From JANXQG01 sp963775975 (GTDB lineage: Bacteria; Planctomycetota; Planctomycetia; Pirellulales; Thermoguttaceae), in NCBI GenBank assembly GCA_963775975.1, contig CAVZKX010000002.1, positions 1,922,001-1,986,000 of the forward strand: a stretch of 64,000 bases of DNA, given 5' to 3'. Positions within the stretch are counted from its first letter, which is position 1. Every line of letters begins with the position of its first letter. Shown here piece after piece: positions 47,917 through 56,926 of the stretch. The notes beneath the pieces were generated by a model. That model saw only the letters and a program-made list of their open reading frames with translations. It was not told the origin of the DNA and searched no databases. The position numbers and the translations under genes were made by a program.

Positions 47917-47993
47917 TTTCTGCTTCTTCGCTAGTATAATTAAGAAGCGGAAGCAATTGAGCAAGACATCGTTCCAGGTTTTAGGAGCCGAAC

Positions 47994-48218
47994 ATGCCCG
48001 TTGATCTTGAACACACCATTGAAAGCGTCTTGTCACTGCCACCGGACGACCGATTGAAGGTCGCCGAAGCTGTCTGGGACAGTTTTCCCGAGCAACCATC
48101 CCGCCCAACAATCGAGCAACAGGCCGAGCTAAATCGACGGCTCGATGCGCTCGAGACCTCTCCCGAGGACCTTTTGACTTGGAATGAAGTCCTTGACGAG
48201 TTGCGGAGCAAGCTGTGA
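47994..48218 (+). CDS. Addiction-module component antitoxin (TIGR02574-like)
   Basis: A 74-residue acidic protein. LSLPPDDRLKVAEAVWDSF is the typical N-terminus and LDALETSPEDLLTWNEVLDE the C-terminal part of the putative addiction-module component family. It overlaps the toxin gene by four bases (GTGA). A TATAAT at 47935-47940 and a 7-bp hairpin (47922-47928 / 47942-47948) lie upstream, serving as promoter or terminator of suf. Confidence 0.85.
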   Translation: MPVDLEHTIESVLSLPPDDRLKVAEAVWDSFPEQPSRPTIEQQAELNRRLDALETSPEDLLTWNEVLDELRSKL

Positions 48219-48514
48219 AGTACCGCCTCCGGTTCCGCAGGGAGGTCCCGGACGACATTGTGGATGCCTGCCGTTGGTACGAAAGGCGACAAGGGACCGG
48301 GCTACGCAACAGATTTCTGCGCGAACTCAAGAGTATGCTTGCGAGAATCGCCTCATCGCCAGAATCGTTTGCCAAGGGAGAACGCGACATTCGTACCGTG
48401 CGACTGCGCCGATTTCCCTACCTCGTTCACTTCCGGCTAACCGGTGCGACGGTGGAAGTTATCGCCGTAATGTATGGCGGCAGGGATTCTTCAAGATGGC
48501 TTCAACGGACTTGA
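48215..48514 (+). CDS. ParE-type toxin
   Basis: A 99-residue toxin of the RelE/ParE superfamily. The start MKYRLRFRREVPDDIVDACR, the helical WYERRQGTGLRNRFLREL and the C-terminal RRFPYLVHFRLTGATVEVIA strands fit ParE. The GTG start overlaps the antitoxin stop. This is a complete antitoxin-first module. Confidence 0.87.
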   Translation: MKYRLRFRREVPDDIVDACRWYERRQGTGLRNRFLRELKSMLARIASSPESFAKGERDIRTVRLRRFPYLVHFRLTGATVEVIAVMYGGRDSSRWLQRT

Positions 48515-48555
48515 CCAGTTCTATTCCGTTCAATTGAAGTATCAATTGCGCACTG

Positions 48556-50627
48556 CTAGGCGATGACGATTGCTGCCGTCGGCTTCGCGATACGCGCGGA
48601 AATCTCCATTAGCTCCGTGAGAGCCGCCTCGATGGCGTCGCATTGGGCGTCACGGGCGAGCTTCTCCACTTGCCGCGCCGGCGCGGTCAACGCGGGAAAG
48701 CCGGCACTGCCGCCGCTGCCCTTGAGCCAATGCGCTAGCCGGCCCAACTCGGCCAGGTCGCCCCGTGCATGCGCTTCCTGCATCGCCGGCAGCTTCGCGT
48801 GAAGGCAATCGACGAATTCCGCCACGATTTGGCGCAGATCGGGGTCGTCTGTGGGCAGTTCAGAGAGTATCGCGTCAGATGTGGCGGCACGTGGAGCAGA
48901 TTGACAATCTGCTTTGGGATCTGCGCCATTAACGGCAGGTTGACAACCTACCCCACTCGCGGCCTGCCACTCTGCGATCGCCGCCGCCGCCGTTTTCAGG
49001 AGCAAATCGGCGTGGATCGGCTTGGTCATGAAGCCGGAGCAACCGGCGGCGCGGCACTTTTGTTCGTCGCCGGACATCGCGTGCGCCGTGAGCGCGATGA
49101 TCGGCAACTTCATGCCGTGGTCGCGGAGCGTCTGCGCGGCGGTGTAGCCGTCCATGACCGGCATTTGCATGTCCATGAGGATCAAGTCGAAGCTGCTCGC
49201 CAGTGCCGCCTCGACGCCCAGCTTGCCGTTCTCCGCCGTGACCACTTCCAGCCCGGCGCGGCGCAGGATGAGGTCGATCAACTTGCGGTTCGTATCGCCG
49301 TCCTCAACGACCAGGACTCGGCCGCGAAGCACTTCCACGGCCGCCGGAAGGGCTTTTCGCGATGCCGCGGTAATCACATCCGATTGGGCGGCGTCGCCCA
49401 GCGGCGCGTCGGGCGACGGCTTCACTTCGGCGGTCGCGGTGAAAACGGTTCCTTTGCCAACCTCGCTCTTCAGCGTGAGCGTCCCGCCCATCGCCTCCAC
49501 GATGCGGCGGCAGATCGCCAGACCAAGCCCGGTGCCGCCGAACTTCCGTGTCACCGAGTTATCAGCCTGCACGAACGGGTCGAAGATTGCTTCGAACTTA
49601 TCCTTGGGAATGCCCACGCCGGTATCGATCACGTCGAAGGCCAGCAGCGAACGATCTTCGTTATGAAACATTCGCCCGACCACGCGAACATATCCCTCGG
49701 AAGTGAACTTAATCGAATTGCCCACGAGATTGACCAGTAACTGTCGCAGCCGCTGCGGGTCGGCCTCGACCGTCTGGGGCACGCCCCGTTCCCAGGCGTA
49801 TTCCAAGGCGATGCCTTTTTCGTTGGCGCGAACGCGAAGTACCGACACCACGTCGGCGAGGATTTGCTGCGGCGAGCAAACGACGCGCTCGATTTCCAGC
49901 TTGCCCGACTCGATCTTGGAGAGGTCCAATACGTCGTTGATCAGCCCCAACAGGTGTTCGCCGCTGGTATGGATCAGGCTCAGGTATTCATGCCGCTGGG
50001 CGGGGTCACCGTCGTCGCCGCCCATCTGCAGGAGGTCGGTGAAGCCAAGCACGGCGTTCAGCGGCGTGCGTATTTCGTGGCTCATGTTGGCCAGGAACTG
50101 GCTCTTGGAGCGGTTCGCACTTTCGGCGGCGTCGCGGGCGTGCTCCAGGTCGGCCTGGATCTTCCCGCGCTCGATGATTTCACTTTGCAACTCGGCCGTG
50201 CGAATCTGCACTCGCCCTTCCAATTCGCCGTGGGCAGCTTGCAGGGCCGCTTCCGAGGCCTCGATCTGACCGAGCATGAGATTAAACGCTCGGTAGAGTT
50301 CGCCAATCTCGTCGCTGGAAACCCAACAACTGCGAACGCTGTAATCGCCATCTTCTGAGATTCGCCGGGCGGTCTTGGCCAGTTCGCGGATCGGCTGTGC
50401 GACGGCCTTCTGCATCCAACCGGTAATAAACACGGCGACATTCAATGACAGCACGAGGACGAAGAGCGATACCTTGACGCAATCGTAAAGCTGCGCCCCG
50501 ATTCGCCTACGTTCGCCCGCAGCAACAGCGCGCCGAAGCCAACGCAGCAAAGAGTCAAGGCGACGGCGGCGGACGTTACCGCCAAAATCGTCAGTTTGGA
50601 CTTTATGGAGAAGTCGCGAAATCTCAT
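48556..50627 (-). CDS. Hybrid histidine kinase with receiver and Hpt domains (frame break in sensor part)
   Basis: About 690 residues. The start MRFRDFSIKSKLTILAVTSA leads into a first membrane helix. Near 50515 the frame changes by net -1 and reaches a second helix (VSLFVLVLSLNVAVFITGWM) only about 15 residues later, so there is almost no periplasmic domain. HAMP follows, then HisKA (SHEIRTPLN), HATPase (GTGLGLAI), a receiver (LILMDMQMPVMDG) and an Hpt (LAHWLKGSGGSAG). A family A repeat encodes the linker before Hpt. It is divergent from a single-domain response regulator, which is probably its output. Confidence 0.83.
48891..48956 (-). repeat. Family A palindromic repeat inside the hybrid kinase gene
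   Basis: A 66-base element (exactly 22 codons) with both arms: GTGGAGCAGATTGACAATCT and the reversed AGGTTGACAACCTACC end. It encodes the receiver-Hpt linker containing GCQPAVNGADPKADCQSAP. The sequence resembles the intergenic copies at 3325 and 47532. Confidence 0.8.
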
Positions 50628-50879
50628 GTTCAATCGATCTTACTCGATGGTTATCCGGCATGTGCGGATCTCTTTCCGCAGAATCGCCGTGTCGAAAATC
50701 AATTTTAGGTTCCTCCGTGGAGCGGAGCGTCTGGACCGTCGGATGTTCCGATCGAGACGGCTGTATGGATTGCTCCGTCCGGCGCACGTTCGGCATCTCC
50801 GTGCTGAGGAATAAGTTATGCTTTCATCGTTGGCGACTTTCCGGCCAACGCTTTCCGATTGAGTCCCAAAACGAAGAAC

Positions 50880-51275
50880 ATGAAGATCCTGGTTGCTGAC
50901 GATGATCCGATTTGCCGCAAAATCGTGGCCCGGCGCCTTCGTGCGTTCGACGATTTTGAAGTTGCCGAAGCCGTGGACGGCAAGGAAGCGTTGACGATGC
51001 TCAAGCACAATCACTTTGACGGCATGGTCGTCGATTGGCAGATGCCAGGCCATAGCGGCCTGGAGATCGTCCGCGAGATCCGCAAGGCGGGCATTAATAT
51101 GCCCATGTTGATGGTTACGGGCGAGTCTGAGAAAGAGCGGGTGGTCGAGGCGATCCAGGCTGGAGTTACCGATTATTTGATCAAGCCATTCGACGGCCAA
51201 TCGCTGGAATCGAAGCTGCAAAAGTTCGTTGCCTGGTTCGAGCCAGCGGTGACAGCGGCGGCCGCGGACGCGTGA
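50880..51275 (+). CDS. Single-domain response regulator
   Basis: A 131-residue CheY-like receiver. DDDP gives the acidic pocket, the phospho-Asp is in MVVDWQMPG, and the Thr/Lys switch residues are in LMVTGES and YLIKPFD. It has no output domain. It is divergent from the hybrid kinase gene (about 250 bases between) and lies 160 bases before the WXG100 operon. The second fact suggests a role in controlling it, but this is position only. Confidence 0.9.
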   Translation: MKILVADDDPICRKIVARRLRAFDDFEVAEAVDGKEALTMLKHNHFDGMVVDWQMPGHSGLEIVREIRKAGINMPMLMVTGESEKERVVEAIQAGVTDYLIKPFDGQSLESKLQKFVAWFEPAVTAAAADA

Positions 51276-51436
51276 GCGAATTTGACAACTATTGGCCAGT
51301 CGTTTACAATCCAAGCCGTGGTGGGTGCGCCGGAACCGCCCCCGCGTCGCCGGGTACCCGCGTAGCGGGTCGCAAGCGGCATTCTCACGTCACCCTTTAG
51401 CATACACCGGCCATCAACGGCCGAGAGGGACATCTC

Positions 51437-51709
51437 ATGCCTCAAGCCATTGTCGATCCGGAAGAATTGCGGCGGTTTGCGCAAAGCCTGAAAAAGTTCA
51501 GCGGCGACGTGCAGGAGCGCGTCTCTTCGCTGGGAGGCCAAATGGTAAACTTGGAGCGGACCTGGCGTGACCAGGAACAGAAGAAGTTCTCCGAGGAGTT
51601 CGAGCAGCACATCCGCACGATCGCACGCTTCGTCGAGGTGATCGAACGCCATATTCCATACCTGCACCGCAAGGCCGATATCATCGACGAGTACCTCCAA
51701 CAGCGTTAG
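51437..51709 (+). CDS. WXG100-family protein (EsxA-like)
   Basis: A 90-residue helical hairpin. A GAGGGA site lies seven bases before the ATG. The turn motif is W-R-D (residues 43-45) instead of W-x-G, a variation seen in WXG100 relatives. The two helices have the spacing SLKKFSGDVQERVSSLGG and FSEEFEQHIRTIARFVEVIE. It is first in the four-gene type VII-like operon. Probable secreted or scaffold partner of the EccC-like ATPase. Confidence 0.78.
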   Translation: MPQAIVDPEELRRFAQSLKKFSGDVQERVSSLGGQMVNLERTWRDQEQKKFSEEFEQHIRTIARFVEVIERHIPYLHRKADIIDEYLQQR

Positions 51710-51716
51710 GCGCAAC

Positions 51717-52385
51717 ATGGGCCGGGCACGATTAACCAGGATCGACGCCGTGCGGGAAATGGCCGCCGCGGTTGATGTCTTTCGCGCCGAGGCGATCTCG
51801 GCTTTGGAAGGGCTAGACATGGACCTTCGCCGCGCCCTGGAATGGATCCACGTCGATCGCCGCGAGCACTGGAACGGCGAGGTCCGCCGCGGCTGGGACC
51901 GCATTACGCAGGCCCGCATTCAACTTCAACAGGCGCGCACTATGCGCCGTGTCGGCGACCACGAGCCGGCCTGCCCGGACGAGAAGAAAGCCCTCGGTCG
52001 GGCACAGCGGCGATTGGAAACCGCTCAGCAGAAGGTTGAATCGGTTCGTCGTTGTGCCCGTGCCATTGATGAGGCCGTGAACGATTATCGCGGCGCGCGG
52101 ACGCCGCTGGCTGCATGGCTGGAATCGGAAGCCCCCAAGGCGATCGCCGTCTTGCACCGAATGATGGACCAATTAGAGACGTATGTGGCGATGCAAGGCC
52201 CCAGTGGCGCGGATATCGCAAGTCCCGCGCTCCCGTCTGCCGCCGGCGGCGACATGATAGCCAGCCGTGGTGACGGCGCTGCGGCCCAACGCGAACAGAT
52301 TGCCCAAGTACTGAGTACTGAGTACGCAGTACCGAGTGCAGGTGAACAGGAACCAAACCCCGATGAACCCCGAGGTCCCGCATGA
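51717..52385 (+). CDS. Coiled-coil protein of the WXG100/EccC operon
   Basis: A 222-residue protein, almost all helix, e.g. AAAVDVFRAEAISALEGLDM and RAQRRLETAQQKVESVRRCA. A conserved-looking REHWNGEV lies near residue 50. The last 60 residues are low-complexity. Short AGTACTGAG direct repeats at 52307-52333 underlie VLSTEYAVPS. I know similar proteins next to WXG100 genes in other planctomycetes, with no assigned function. Probably an effector chaperone or structural subunit. Confidence 0.65.
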   Translation: MGRARLTRIDAVREMAAAVDVFRAEAISALEGLDMDLRRALEWIHVDRREHWNGEVRRGWDRITQARIQLQQARTMRRVGDHEPACPDEKKALGRAQRRLETAQQKVESVRRCARAIDEAVNDYRGARTPLAAWLESEAPKAIAVLHRMMDQLETYVAMQGPSGADIASPALPSAAGGDMIASRGDGAAAQREQIAQVLSTEYAVPSAGEQEPNPDEPRGPA

Positions 52386-52615
52386 GGCTTTGGGACCTGC
52401 ACGGCGGAGCGGCCAAGCTGGAGTTGGCCTTGACGACGCTCCAAACCAAGGTGGCCAACATCGGCGAGGCTTGGAGTGACGAACCGTACACGCGCTTTGT
52501 CGAAAGTTACTTGGAACCGGTTGATCCGCGAATGAAAACAATGATCGACGCCATCCATCGTCTAGCCGAAGTGTTGAGCACTTCCGAACGCGAGTGTCGC
52601 GACGAACACGAATGA
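52382..52615 (+). CDS. Second WXG100-like protein
   Basis: A 77-residue helical hairpin with the turn W-S-D at residues 31-33 (NIGEAWSDEPYTRFVESYLE). It overlaps the previous gene (ATGA). It would form a heterodimer or partner with the 90-residue WXG100 protein. This ORF is short and the family match rests on length, hairpin and turn Trp. Confidence 0.6.
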   Translation: MRLWDLHGGAAKLELALTTLQTKVANIGEAWSDEPYTRFVESYLEPVDPRMKTMIDAIHRLAEVLSTSERECRDEHE

Positions 52616-52622
52616 GGCCATT

Positions 52623-55600
52623 ATGACCGAGCCATTCTCACCTGACGGACCTCACCAACTGCTTACCGACCTCTGTCGCCTGGCCGCCGAGCGCCTGCCT
52701 GCCGAAGAGTCGATCTCTGCCGGCCTAGCGTCGCGTACGGAAACGGCCGAAGCGACCTTCCGCGACGGCGTGGAATCGCTCGCGGCGCGCTATCAAGCGG
52801 ATAAAGCGGCCGCCGAGGCGGAGTCCCGCTCCGTACGCCGCGAAGCGGCCGAGCGGTTTGAAAGTGAGTATTCGGTTGTAAATAAGGAATATGAAAAAGC
52901 CCGCCGCGGAATTGCGGAACACTTCGAGATCGAGAAGGCGACGGCGGAACAGGAGATGCAAAACGCCCAGTGGGAGGCGACCACGATCGCCGAGGCGGCG
53001 AAAGGCGGCTCCGGCGTGCAATTGAAAGAAATTCAAGCGCAGGTCGAATCCCGCTGGCAGGAACTGCAAAACATCCACCGTCAGGCGGCGACGATCCTCA
53101 ACCGCTGGGGCCAATGGCGCGATTTCAACGACCCGCAGCCAGTAAATCTGCTGCTCGAGCGGCATCCCATGCGCCGCTTCTGCCATGCGTTGGACATGGC
53201 CCGAACGCAGTACAATGCGCTTACCGGCCTCATCATGCCGCGCCTAGTGCAAGGGCTTCGGCCCTTGCTCATTTTTCCGCTGGTGTGGGCAGTGATGACA
53301 TTGCCGGCCGGGCTCTATTTCGGATGGAGCGACACGCTGCATTGGGTCACGTCCAGCGCGGCGCTTGCGACGCTGATCTTTTTCGCTGTCGGCATCCCGG
53401 TCTATATCCTTGCCGGACGGCGCGCGACCGACTGCTATCTGGCCCTGCGGCGCACGCTGCTGGAAGCAGGCGCCGATCGCCCGTCAACGCTGGAGGCCGC
53501 CAAAGCCGACTGCCAACGCCTGCATGAGGCGATCGAGTCGAGGCAACGGGCGGAAATCGGCAGGGCCAACGAGCGGCTCTTCGCGGCGATGGGCGCCGGC
53601 CTATCGCGCCGCGAACGCGAAACGGCTGAAATCGACGCCATTTATCCGCCCAAACTGGAGGCGATTAAGTCCGCGCGGGACCAGGTTTTTCAGCAGGCCG
53701 ACGCCAAGTATCCGCCCTTGCTCCGAGAGTTGGAGGACCGCTACAAGTCTGCGTCAGCCGCGCTCCGCGAACAATACGAACAGACGCTCACCGCCAGCAA
53801 GGCGCAACACGAGCGGGAATGGAACGAGATGGCCGAGCGCTGGACCAAAGGACTCGCGCAATTCATTGCAGGGACGGAAACGGTCCGCGAGAAGTGCGAT
53901 CGTCTATTCCCCGACTGGAACGCCGCGGAGGCAGGTTCGTGGACACCGCCCGATGCAACGCCCGTGGCTGTTCGCTTTGGCCAGATCAACGTGCAATTGT
54001 GCAAGATTCGCGGCGGCATCCCGGATGACCCGCGTCTGAAGCCGCCGGCCACTGAATTCGTCCTGCCGGTTGTTTTGCCGCTGCCCGCCCACTCGCTCTT
54101 GCTGCTCAAGTCGGGCGAAGCGGGCCGCGCGAAGTCGGTCGATGCGCTGCAGGCCGCGATGTTGCGGCTTTTGACCTCGATGCCGGCCGGAAAAATCCGC
54201 TTTACGATCTTTGATCCGGTCGGGTTGGGCGAAAACTTCTCCGCGTTCATGCACCTGGCCGACTTCGACGAGCAGCTCGTCTCAAGCCGCATTTGGACCG
54301 ATACGGACCACATCGAGCAGCGGCTCGCCGACTTGACGCAGCACATGGAAAACGTAATCCAGGTCTATCTCCGCAACGAGTTCGAGTCGATCCTCGACTA
54401 CAACGCCTTCGCCGGCGAAATGGCCGAGCCCTATCGCGTGCTGGTGATCGCCAACTTCCCCTCGAACTTCACGGAAACCGCCGTGCAGCGGCTAAAGAGC
54501 ATCGTGGCCAGCGGCGCACGGTGTGGCGTGTTCGTGCTCATGAGCGTCGATTCCACGCTCGCCGCGCCGCACAATGTGCGGGTCTCGGATCTCGAAACCG
54601 GGGCGATGCTGCTCCGCTGGGAGAAAGGCCAGTTCGTCTGGAAGCATCCGGATTATGGCGCGGCCCCCGTGGCCTTGGACGCTCCGCCGCCGCCGGAACG
54701 TTTCACCGAAATCGTCCGCGCCGTGGGCCATGAAGTCCGCGACGCCGGCCGCGTGGAAGTGCCTTTCAGTTGCGTCATTCCTCCGGAAGACGACTGGTGG
54801 AAGGGCGACAGCCGCAGCGGCATCGAAGTGCCGCTGGGCCGCGCCGGCGCGATGAAGCTGCAAAGCCTCGACCTAGGCCGTGGCACTTCGCAGCACGTTC
54901 TCATCTCCGGAAAAACCGGTTCCGGCAAGTCTACGCTGCTCCACGTGCTGATTACGAACGTCGCCCTTCGCTACAGCCCGGACGAGATCGAGCTGTACCT
55001 GGTTGACTTCAAGAAAGGCGTCGAGTTCAAAGCCTATTCGCGGCATCAGTTGGCTCACGCGCGAGTCATCGCCATCGAGAGCGAACGGGAATTCGGCCTC
55101 AGCGTATTGCAGCGTCTCGATGCCGAACTGCGTGCCCGCGGCGATCAGTTTCGGCGTCTCGGCGTGCAGGACCTTAAAGGTTTCCGCAACGCCCAGCCGG
55201 ACGAAAAGCTCGCCCGCATTCTGCTGATGATCGATGAGTTCCAGGAGCTGTTCGTCGAGGACGACCGCATCGCCCAGGAAGGGGCGCTGCTCCTGGACCG
55301 GCTCGTGCGGCAAGGCCGCGCGTTCGGCATCCATGTTCTGCTTGGCTCGCAGACGCTTGGAGGCGCCTATTCGCTGGCTCGCAGCACGATCGGCCAGATG
55401 GCCGTCCGCATCGCGCTACAGTGCAGCGAATCCGACGCCCACCTGATCCTCAGCGAGGAGAACACGGCCGCTCGGCTGTTGACCCGGCCGGGCGAAGCGA
55501 TCTACAACGACGCCAACGGCCTGTTCGAGGGCAACCATCCCTTCCAAATCGTTTGGCTCTCAGACGACGAGCGCGACGAGTATCTCCGCCGGCTGTCCGA

Positions 55601-56582
55601 TCTCAATTGTCGGCAGCGCGTACGCCGGCCGCCGCCAATCGTGTTCGAGGGCAACGTACCGGCCGATCCCGCGGAGAATCCGACGCTGCGCGACGATTTG
55701 GCTGCCGCGAATTGGCCGGAGACTTGCACGGAACCGCATTTTTGGCTCGGTTCGGCGGTGGCCATCAAAGGCCCTACCTCGGCGGTCTTCGTGCGGCAGG
55801 CCGGTAGCAATCTGCTCCTGGCCGGGCAACGCGAAGAAGCCAGCCTCGGGGTCATGGCCACCGGCCTGATTGGTCTGGCATTGCAGCATTCGCCCGTACG
55901 TCAGGCTTTCCAGCCTGACGATGCAGGTCAGGCTGGAAAGCCTGACGTACATGTCCGTTTCCGCATCCTCGATGGCACGCGGCCGGAAGCTCCGGAGGTC
56001 GGCTATTGGAAACGTGTTATCGAGGCGCTGCCGCACGATGTGACCATTGGCGGTGTTCGCGAAGAGCCCGACATGCTCGCTGAGATTGCCGTGGAACTCG
56101 CTCGACGGCAGCAGGAAGGGCAAGATAGCGCGCCGCCGATTTACCTTTTGATCTACAACCTCGGCCGCTTCCGCGATCTCCGCAAGGAGGACGAGTATTC
56201 CTTTGGGCGCGACGACGACAAGCCGGCTTCACCTGGCAAGATGTTCACGACCATTCTCCGCGACGGCCCGGCCTGCGGCATCCACACCATCGCCTGGGCA
56301 GATTCCTATGCCACGGTCAACCGTCTCTTGGACCGGCAGAGCCTGCGCGACTTCGATCTGCGGGTGCTGTTCCAGATGAACGCCACGGACAGCAGCAGCC
56401 TAATGGAGTCGCCCGATGCCGCGCGGCTGGGCGTCCACCGCGCCATATTCTACGACGGCGGCCACGGGCAGATGGAAAAGTTCCGACCCTATGGCTTGCC
56501 CGCGGCGCAGTGGCTTGGGGAAGTTCAGAGGCAATTGTTCCGCCGCTGCGAATCGAAAGCCGAGGCGCGAGCGGGAGGGTAG
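52623..56582 (+). CDS. EccC/EssC-type FtsK/SpoIIIE ATPase of a type VII-like system
   Basis: A 1319-residue motor protein. A long N-terminal coiled coil (about residues 20-190) precedes two membrane helices (about 215-232 and 240-265) and a second coiled coil (about 280-420). Three ATPase-like units follow. The first is degenerate (LLLLKSGEAGRAK, ~491). The second is intact, with Walker A GKTGSGKST (~763) and Walker B ILLMIDEFQELF (~864). The third is degenerate (LLLAGQREEASLG, ~1062). Three tandem ATPase modules and a membrane anchor match EccC/EssC, but the coiled coils replace the FHA or ubiquitin-like parts. A palindromic repeat encodes residues ~1090-1110. Confidence 0.8.
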   Translation: MTEPFSPDGPHQLLTDLCRLAAERLPAEESISAGLASRTETAEATFRDGVESLAARYQADKAAAEAESRSVRREAAERFESEYSVVNKEYEKARRGIAEHFEIEKATAEQEMQNAQWEATTIAEAAKGGSGVQLKEIQAQVESRWQELQNIHRQAATILNRWGQWRDFNDPQPVNLLLERHPMRRFCHALDMARTQYNALTGLIMPRLVQGLRPLLIFPLVWAVMTLPAGLYFGWSDTLHWVTSSAALATLIFFAVGIPVYILAGRRATDCYLALRRTLLEAGADRPSTLEAAKADCQRLHEAIESRQRAEIGRANERLFAAMGAGLSRRERETAEIDAIYPPKLEAIKSARDQVFQQADAKYPPLLRELEDRYKSASAALREQYEQTLTASKAQHEREWNEMAERWTKGLAQFIAGTETVREKCDRLFPDWNAAEAGSWTPPDATPVAVRFGQINVQLCKIRGGIPDDPRLKPPATEFVLPVVLPLPAHSLLLLKSGEAGRAKSVDALQAAMLRLLTSMPAGKIRFTIFDPVGLGENFSAFMHLADFDEQLVSSRIWTDTDHIEQRLADLTQHMENVIQVYLRNEFESILDYNAFAGEMAEPYRVLVIANFPSNFTETAVQRLKSIVASGARCGVFVLMSVDSTLAAPHNVRVSDLETGAMLLRWEKGQFVWKHPDYGAAPVALDAPPPPERFTEIVRAVGHEVRDAGRVEVPFSCVIPPEDDWWKGDSRSGIEVPLGRAGAMKLQSLDLGRGTSQHVLISGKTGSGKSTLLHVLITNVALRYSPDEIELYLVDFKKGVEFKAYSRHQLAHARVIAIESEREFGLSVLQRLDAELRARGDQFRRLGVQDLKGFRNAQPDEKLARILLMIDEFQELFVEDDRIAQEGALLLDRLVRQGRAFGIHVLLGSQTLGGAYSLARSTIGQMAVRIALQCSESDAHLILSEENTAARLLTRPGEAIYNDANGLFEGNHPFQIVWLSDDERDEYLRRLSDLNCRQRVRRPPPIVFEGNVPADPAENPTLRDDLAAANWPETCTEPHFWLGSAVAIKGPTSAVFVRQAGSNLLLAGQREEASLGVMATGLIGLALQHSPVRQAFQPDDAGQAGKPDVHVRFRILDGTRPEAPEVGYWKRVIEALPHDVTIGGVREEPDMLAEIAVELARRQQEGQDSAPPIYLLIYNLGRFRDLRKEDEYSFGRDDDKPASPGKMFTTILRDGPACGIHTIAWADSYATVNRLLDRQSLRDFDLRVLFQMNATDSSSLMESPDAARLGVHRAIFYDGGHGQMEKFRPYGLPAAQWLGEVQRQLFRRCESKAEARAGG
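55896..55950. repeat. Family B palindromic repeat inside the EccC-like gene
   Basis: A 55-base perfect outer inverted repeat: GTACGTCAGGCTTTCCAGCC ... and its mirror CTTTCC..GACGTAC. It is in frame and encodes VRQAFQPDDAGQAGKPDVHV. This peptide type is familiar from other planctomycete proteins and falls in the degenerate third ATPase unit. Confidence 0.85.
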
Positions 56583-56626
56583 ACCAATACATTTGTCGAT
56601 GGTAGAATCGAACACCGGAGGCGTCT

Positions 56627-56926
56627 ATGGACGAGAACCGCGTCATCATGGAATTCATCCCAGAAACCCCGGAAGAGACCGTCGCTTCGCACAAGCGTCG
56701 CGAGCAGTTCGCCCGAAACTGGACGTGGCTGAAAGCGCACATACTCGAACTCGGCGAGAAACATCGGGGAAAAGCCATTTGTATTGCCGGGGCGGAGGTT
56801 TTCGTCGGCGATACGTCACGCGAAGCAATCGCACAGGCGAAGAGTGCACATCCCGACGACATTGGTTATTTCACGTATTATATACCGAAGCAAAAGTACG
56901 CAAGGATCTATGCTTTGCCAAGGTGA
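56627..56926 (+). CDS. DUF5678-like small protein
   Basis: A 99-residue protein. GKAICIAGAEVFVGDTSREA followed by YIPKQKYARIYALPR matches the pattern of the DUF5678 family as I remember it. It often sits beside aspartyl-protease-like genes. It overlaps the next gene by 17 bases. The function is unknown. Confidence 0.6.
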   Translation: MDENRVIMEFIPETPEETVASHKRREQFARNWTWLKAHILELGEKHRGKAICIAGAEVFVGDTSREAIAQAKSAHPDDIGYFTYYIPKQKYARIYALPR

